64,000 bases of DNA from Bacillota bacterium (GTDB lineage Bacteria; Bacillota; Clostridia; Oscillospirales; Ruminococcaceae): the NCBI GenBank assembly GCA_023421245.1, contig JAEZTV010000010.1:1-64000 (forward strand). The letters run 5' to 3'. Numbering within the stretch: the first letter of the stretch is position 1; each line of letters starts with the position of its first letter. Below the pieces are notes generated by a model. That model did not search any database. It was not told the origin of the DNA and saw only the letters and a program-made list of their open reading frames with translations. A program made the translations under genes and the position numbers. This document shows, piece after piece, positions 59,590 to 64,000 of this stretch.

Positions 59590-59853
59590 ATGGTTGAATC
59601 AAGGTGCGGTATTTTGTGTGGGGAGTGTGAATACAGGGAGACGATGAATTGTGCGGGCTGCGTACATATTGACAAGCCGTTTTGGGGCGATTCCTGCCCT
59701 GTAAAAAGTTGCTGCGAAAGTAAAGACTTGGAGTACTGCGGTAAATGCAATGACTTTCCCTGCGATTTGCTCAACAAATTCGCCTACGACAAAGAACAGG
59801 GCGATGATGGCAAGCGCATCGAGCAATGCAGAGCGTGGGCGGTGAGCGAATAA
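59590..59853 (+). CDS. DUF3795 cysteine-rich protein
   Basis: This 87-residue protein has CGILCGEC, CAGCVHI, CPVKSCC and CGKCNDFPC, the pattern of DUF3795, which probably binds a metal such as zinc or an iron-sulfur cluster. Its role is unknown. The ATG at 59590 is 9 bases after AGGAGG and is preferred to the ATG at 59584. Its stop overlaps the start of the next gene (TAATG). Confidence 0.85.
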   Translation: MVESRCGILCGECEYRETMNCAGCVHIDKPFWGDSCPVKSCCESKDLEYCGKCNDFPCDLLNKFAYDKEQGDDGKRIEQCRAWAVSE

Positions 59854-60497
59854 TGCCTGAAATTTATGTCTACATTCTGGATACGTTAGCCGACTGGGAG
59901 CTGGGCTATGTTACCTCAGAACTAAATTCCGGTCGTTTTTTCAAAAAGGACGCACCGCAGATATCGCTGAAAACGGTTAGTGATTCCAAAGAGTCCATTT
60001 ATACGATGGGCGGGATGACGGTGTTGCCCGATTGCCTGATTGAAGACATTGTTGTGGCTGAAACAAGCGTGCTGCTCTTGCCTGGCGCGAGTACATGGAA
60101 CGACCCCAAGCATGGCGCGATCATCCAAAAGGCACGCGAGTTTCTCTCTGCAGGTGCTATGGTAGGCGCAATCTGCGGAGCTACCGCTGCGCTTGCGAGT
60201 TTAGGTTTGTTGGATAACCGTCCGCATACCAGTAACGGGCCGGGATTCCTTGGGATGGTCGCCCCCGGTTATAAAGGACAAAGCTTTTATATAGACCAGG
60301 CAGCTGTAGCGGATCACAACCTTATCACCGCCGGCTCCACCGGAGCTTTGTTGTGGACGAAACAAATTATTGAGCATTTAGGTGTTTTTGGGTCAAACAC
60401 ACTGGAATCCTGGTATGAATATTTTAGTACCGGTGAGCCTAAACATTTCTTTGCCCTCATGCAAACTTTGCCGTCTAACAATGAAAATAATCAATAG
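59853..60497 (+). CDS. DJ-1/PfpI-family protein
   Basis: This 214-residue protein has a class I amidotransferase-like DJ-1/PfpI fold: YVYILDTLADWELGYV at the N-terminus, LLLPGASTWND, and the nucleophile elbow GAICGATAALA with its Cys (about residue 109). Members act as stress chaperones, deglycases or peptidases; this one is unassigned. Its ATG overlaps the DUF3795 stop, so the two are coupled. A terminator follows 76 bases later. Confidence 0.87.
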   Translation: MPEIYVYILDTLADWELGYVTSELNSGRFFKKDAPQISLKTVSDSKESIYTMGGMTVLPDCLIEDIVVAETSVLLLPGASTWNDPKHGAIIQKAREFLSAGAMVGAICGATAALASLGLLDNRPHTSNGPGFLGMVAPGYKGQSFYIDQAAVADHNLITAGSTGALLWTKQIIEHLGVFGSNTLESWYEYFSTGEPKHFFALMQTLPSNNENNQ

Positions 60498-60573
60498 TTC
60501 ATAACGCATGCTAAAGAGGAAACCCCTAAATGGTATCGTCGTTTATGGTAGTCAGTATTAGTAACAATAGAAA

Positions 60574-60606
60574 ACGAGCGGCATGATTTGCAACCATGCC
60601 GCTCGT
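60574..60606 (+). terminator. Terminator of the DUF3795/DJ-1 pair
   Basis: A perfect 12-bp stem (ACGAGCGGCATG with its complement, 9-base loop) is followed by AGCATTTT. Confidence 0.8.
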
Positions 60607-61037
60607 AGCATTTTGGTGTGATATATAAAAGAATGTGTTATATCAGAGAACACCATAGGCTTTGGTACCTTGTAAAGGTCAGACAATATAACATAACTGT
60701 CGAGTGTACCGTCTAAGTATGTGATTTCTGACCCCCGTTAGGGATGGGGCAGGGTGCTTGCTCCTACGGCGGCTTATTATTTTCCGCCGCCGCATAATAT
60801 TTCTTATCCCAAACCGGACAAATCAATTTGGAATGACATTCTAAACCCAAACATAAAACGCAGAAAGACCGCTTAAACAAGGTTCTCTTCAAGCAGTATT
60901 GTTCTCAGCGACATCTCTTGAATCTGCGGTATCCCTCTCTCAAAGCAGGTTCTATCATCTGCACTTCACCTCATTATGCCGCATTCTTATTGCAGCATCC
61001 AAAAAGACACCCTCCCAACGGGAAGATGTCTCTATGT
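60607..61037. other. Gap between DJ-1 gene and tRNA-Pro
   Basis: No supported gene. An inverted GGCGGC...GCCGCC pair lies at about 60767-60787. The stretch before the tRNA 3' end has no repeat module that I recognise. Confidence 0.5.
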
Positions 61038-61113
61038 TGGTCGAGGTGACAGGGCTCGAACCTGCGGCATCTTGGTCCCAAACCAAGCACTCTACCATCT
61101 GAGCTACACCTCG
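61038..61113 (-). tRNA. tRNA-Pro (UGG)
   Basis: The minus strand folds as a full cloverleaf: CGAGGTG/CACCTCG acceptor, GCTCAGATGGTAGAGT D arm, CTTGG-TTTGGGA-CCAAG anticodon arm with TGG, GCAGGTTCGAGCCCTGT T arm, and encoded CCA. A hairpin and a damaged copy lie upstream, so its own promoter is unclear. Confidence 0.95.
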
Positions 61114-61290
61114 ATATTTTGTTTTTTGCGCCCTTTTCGCAGGTTCCGCACTCGTCGGTACACTCCTCGCGCCCTCGGGCTAAAAACCAGCCCCCGGCAG
61201 GTTTTTTTACGCCCTCGCCCCTAGTCAGGGCTTTCAGTCTGCGGCATCCCTCTCCCAAACGGGGCACTCTACCATCTGAGCTACACCTCG
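61114..61290 (-). repeat. Damaged tRNA-Pro copy and hairpin ahead of tRNA-Pro
   Basis: On the minus strand the copy at about 61220-61290 keeps CGAGGTGTAGCTCAGATGG and the TTTGGGA anticodon loop with GATGCCGCAG, but its anticodon stem (CCCCG/GAGGG) and T arm are broken and it has no CCA. Then comes a terminator-like AAACCTGCC...GGCTGGTTTTTA (about 61184-61207), and then the intact tRNA. A TATAAT (61306-61311) lies 16 bases ahead of the copy. Confidence 0.75.
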
Positions 61291-61440
61291 TTATTCTGCA
61301 TCCTTATTATACTATGCGCCGTCATTAAAATGCGCCAGTACACACAAGGCCGCATTGACTATTATAGGTTCTTTTCCGCGCGATGTCAATTACTAAAAAC
61401 CGCTTCCTTGAACCGTGCAAAAAACCCGCTGTGCTAATTC

Positions 61441-61470
61441 AAAAGGCCGCTCTGTCAGGAGCGGCCTTTT
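61441..61470 (-). terminator. Terminator of the YabE-like gene
   Basis: A perfect 12-bp stem (AAAAGGCCGCTC with its complement, 6-base loop) has TTTT on both sides. It lies 36 bases after the gene. Confidence 0.85.
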
Positions 61471-61505
61471 GTTCTGGCTGTGCAGCCTATTACTACCATA
61501 ACGCT

Positions 61506-62555
61506 TTATTCCAAGATATAAATGTTCATATTCTTTTTGCCAAACAGGGTGCTTTCCAGATAAGAATCGAACAGCAGATCGACATCGATGATGCCCTCCA
61601 TCAGTCCGGTGCCGGTATCACCCGCAATGCAGTAGCCGTACACAAAGCTGTTGTCCGGCGTCGCAATATACAGGCGGGTGCCATAGGGTATCACCGTAGG
61701 GTTTACCGCTACATATCCGGTTACGGCAGGCAGGCCGCTTGCACCCCACATGCCGGGCTTGCAGCTATACGCCGTTGCCACCTGATTGGTAAGCACCGTT
61801 TTATAATTTTGGGGGATACCGCTTGCATCCAGCTCGTATCCGGCAGGTGCCTCCATGTTCGAAACAGGAACCTTTGCACCGCGCAGCATAATCTGATCCT
61901 CCGGCTCGGCGGTTATCATTTCACTTAGGATGTTGGTTTCTTTAAGCTTTCCGTCTACATATTTCTCTTCAATCACAAGGTCCTTCGAACCGCTGTGTCC
62001 GCTGGAAAGCAGCTTAGATCTGCCCGTGCGCACAAGGGGGGATTGCTTGTCAATGACGTTATACTCTATTACCTCGGTTTTATCATAGACCTTGTATTCC
62101 ACACGATTCACTACAATGTTCTCGCCCTCCGTTACCGCAGCGGTAAGCGAATGGTTAATAAGATCATCCTCGTCGACAGTAACTCCTGCTTTTGTAAGCG
62201 CATCCTTTACGGTGCCGCCAAGTACAAAAAGCTGCTGGCGATGACCGTCGGCCGAAACCGTGATCGGGAACGCACGGTTGATTGTAATCTCGCCGTATTT
62301 ACCCGAAAAGCCCGCAAAGGTAACGGCATCACGGTTCATCGTGGCGATGCCCTGTTCGTCTAAAATTTCGGCTGCTGTTTGTCTTTGTGTGAACGCATAG
62401 CGTACATCGCCGCCGTCGCGAATAGAAATGGCGTTGGTTATGGTTGTCATGTAATATATTGCACACGCCAGAATGATTGTCAAAACACCGGTTGCAAAAG
62501 CCCTGCTGTTAAGGTATTGGCCTATTGCAAGGATGCCTCGCTTCAAAAAAATCAT
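61506..62555 (-). CDS. YabE-like cell-wall protein (DUF348, G5, 3D domains)
   Basis: This 349-residue protein has an N-terminal transmembrane helix (about 21-40), two DUF348 repeats (ISIRDGGDVRYAFTQRQTAA; VTVDEDDLI), a G5 domain (VIDKQSPLV to KETNIL), and a C-terminal 3D domain with three Asp (AGDTGTGLM, IIDVDLLFDS). YabE, Rpf2 and related proteins remodel peptidoglycan on growth resumption. It is outside-facing and anchored. A terminator follows; the 650-base upstream region holds no clear riboswitch. Confidence 0.92.
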   Translation of the reverse strand: MIFLKRGILAIGQYLNSRAFATGVLTIILACAIYYMTTITNAISIRDGGDVRYAFTQRQTAAEILDEQGIATMNRDAVTFAGFSGKYGEITINRAFPITVSADGHRQQLFVLGGTVKDALTKAGVTVDEDDLINHSLTAAVTEGENIVVNRVEYKVYDKTEVIEYNVIDKQSPLVRTGRSKLLSSGHSGSKDLVIEEKYVDGKLKETNILSEMITAEPEDQIMLRGAKVPVSNMEAPAGYELDASGIPQNYKTVLTNQVATAYSCKPGMWGASGLPAVTGYVAVNPTVIPYGTRLYIATPDNSFVYGYCIAGDTGTGLMEGIIDVDLLFDSYLESTLFGKKNMNIYILE

Positions 62556-63204
62556 TCAACCGCTCCTTTAGAACATATCACTTCTCCGTTTACAAAAATC
62601 TATATCAACACCGACCCGCTATTGGCTTTACGGGGCCGATGGGCATTTCAAATTATATTAGTTGGAAATACCTATTGTCAAATTGCAAAACGCGAATCAG
62701 CGTTAAGCGTTTGCACATGCTTTGGCTCGAATTTATACAATATTTAGCACAATCGGCGCGAAAGAATTGATATCTTTATGAAAATTCGGTAAATCTCCAA
62801 TAAAGTTCTTAGTGAAAATAGACAAACTTCATTTGCTGTCATGTTGCACAACTGGCAGAAATTTATCCAGTATTTTTATATTGATTAACTACAACTGGGT
62901 CTCTCCGTGTTGGAATTAGTATGTAGTTTACCCCATTTTTCCCCATGGTTTCTGGAAATTATTTAGCCGCTTCCTGCATTATTTCTTCTATAATTCCTTT
63001 GTTTTGGGCGGTTCGGTGCGGAAACTTCCCTGTTTACTGCCTCAAAACGATACCCCCACACGCTCTGTGTGGGGGTTAGTTAAATTAAACAAACCAATAT
63101 AACTGTCAATTAACTAGGAAATATGCCCCTTTTCCAGCGTGCGGGGTGCCTCTAGACAACAGCACGCAGCGCTGCCATCGTATTAAATGTTGGGAAGTAT
63201 ACGC
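62556..63204. other. Gap between the DAHP synthase and YabE-like genes
   Basis: About 650 bases, A+T-rich, with no supported gene. A 10-bp stem ACCCCCACAC/GTGTGGGGGT (63052-63076) without T-run lies about 130 bases after the DAHP synthase gene and may end its transcript. Confidence 0.5.
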
Positions 63205-64000
63205 TTAACCGATCTGTTTTCCCTCGAACTGCACCCGCCGTGCAATATCCTGCATCAGCTGCGCAAACTCATCAAGATCAAGCGACTGCGCGCCGTCCGA
63301 CAGTGCCGTTGCGGGGTTGTTGTGCGCCTCAATCATCAGCCCATCCGCGCCCGCCGCCACCGCCGCGCGGGATAACGCAGGCACAAGGGCACGCAGCCCC
63401 GCCGCGTGGCTTGGATCGACAATCACCGGCAGATGGCTCTTCTGCTTGAGCATCGGCACCGCCGAGATGTCGAGTGTATTGCGGGTGGATGTCTCAAAGG
63501 TGCGAATGCCCCGTTCGCACAAAATCACATTTGGGTTGCCCTCCGACACAATATACTCGGCACTCATCAAGAACTCCTCAATGGTGCTGGAAAACCCGCG
63601 TTTGAGCAGTACAGGCTTTGTACACCGGCCAAGCTCCCGCAGCAAATCGAAGTTCTGCATGTTACGTGCCCCAACCTGAATAATATCAATCTCGTCAAAC
63701 AGCGCAAGCTGCGTCTGGTTCATAATCTCGGTAACAACAGGCAGGCCGGTTTCGCGCTTGGCGGCAAGCAAAAGGCGGATGCCCTCCTCGTGTAGGCCCC
63801 GAAACGCATAGGGCGAGCTGCGCGGCTTAAACGCACCGCCCCGCAGCAGGGTTGCGCCTGCTGCCTTGACCGACCTTGCCACCGTAATAATCTGCTGCTC
63901 GTTCTCCACCGAGCAGGGGCCTGCCATCACATGAAAAAACCCCTCGCCGACCATACGCCCGTTTACATTAATATAAGTAGGATCGGGATGCACCGTACGG
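63205..64000 (-). CDS. aroF: DAHP synthase (3-deoxy-7-phosphoheptulonate synthase), partial
   Basis: This is the C-terminal 265 residues of a type I-beta DAHP synthase, the first enzyme of the shikimate pathway (phosphoenolpyruvate plus erythrose 4-phosphate). MAGPCSVEN, GGAFKPRSSPYAF, LLKRGFSST, LCERGIRTFE and VDPSHAAG carry the substrate and metal sites. The frame is open to the window edge; the GTG at 63993 is probably not the start, because relatives have an N-terminal ACT-like or ferredoxin-like regulatory domain before this point, which would lie outside. Confidence 0.93.
   Translation of the reverse strand, partial: RTVHPDPTYINVNGRMVGEGFFHVMAGPCSVENEQQIITVARSVKAAGATLLRGGAFKPRSSPYAFRGLHEEGIRLLLAAKRETGLPVVTEIMNQTQLALFDEIDIIQVGARNMQNFDLLRELGRCTKPVLLKRGFSSTIEEFLMSAEYIVSEGNPNVILCERGIRTFETSTRNTLDISAVPMLKQKSHLPVIVDPSHAAGLRALVPALSRAAVAAGADGLMIEAHNNPATALSDGAQSLDLDEFAQLMQDIARRVQFEGKQIG

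Overview
The window looks like chromosome of a spore-forming, anaerobic member of the Clostridia, most likely of the Oscillospiraceae/Ruminococcaceae group. The grounds are the spoVAC-spoVAD-spoVAE spore genes, an FprA-type flavodiiron protein, strong AGGAGG-type ribosome binding sites, frequent GTG/TTG starts, moderate G+C, and a mannan phosphorolysis operon laid out as in Ruminococcus albus. This placement is inferred from gene content; no rRNA or other phylogenetic marker was compared.

Layout. 1-7 kb: cupin and NERD-domain genes, the serine pathway pair serC-serA, a SAP-like/DUF6434 gene, and a MerR/TipAS regulator whose stop codon lies inside the 25-bp target duplication of an A+T-rich insertion sequence. 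7-14 kb: a minus-strand beta-mannan operon (solute-binding lipoprotein, two permeases, GH130 mannooligosaccharide phosphorylase, cellobiose 2-epimerase, GH130 mannosylglucose phosphorylase) with a clear promoter and operator. 14.4-16.8 kb: a thiol-redox operon (ArsR regulator, anchored thioredoxin, CcdA, ArsC/Spx-like protein). 17-28 kb: housekeeping genes including yjbQ, trmO, msrAB, deoC, an FNT channel, a racemase, a CPBP protease, FprA, trmL and degV. 28.5-31.5 kb: the spoVA operon, split by about 1.1 kb of mosaic repeats. 31.6-48.5 kb: sugar kinase, M14 peptidase, Nudix enzymes, ATP-grasp, HAD, hemW, rfbB, trmB, two CPBP proteases, tadA, lepA and a flavodoxin-like gene. 48.8-51.3 kb: an intracellular GH10 xylanase behind the stump of a deleted ABC permease, then tRNA-Thr and tRNA-Tyr, each followed by duplicated pieces of its own 3' end. 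51.5-64 kb: an OFA-type MFS transporter, LacI and Crp regulators, a nucleoside hydrolase, a decayed stretch (ABC ATPase, integrase, tRNA), a WYL-DUF3795-DJ-1 cluster, tRNA-Pro with an upstream pseudo-copy, a YabE-like wall protein, and a DAHP synthase cut by the window end.

Two repeat systems stand out. First, a family of modular intergenic repeats built from interchangeable short palindromes occurs at about 0-0.2, 20.6-21.4, 28.9-29.9, 40.4-41.3 and 56.0-56.5 kb. It separates spoVAD from spoVAE and supplies the last codons and stop of rfbB. Second, tRNA genes carry reiterated pieces of themselves together with terminator hairpins: four tandem units of about 135 bp after tRNA-Tyr, a similar arrangement after tRNA-Thr, and a pseudo-tRNA plus hairpin before tRNA-Pro. 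The tRNA-Tyr case resembles the Escherichia coli tyrT (rtT) repeats in architecture.
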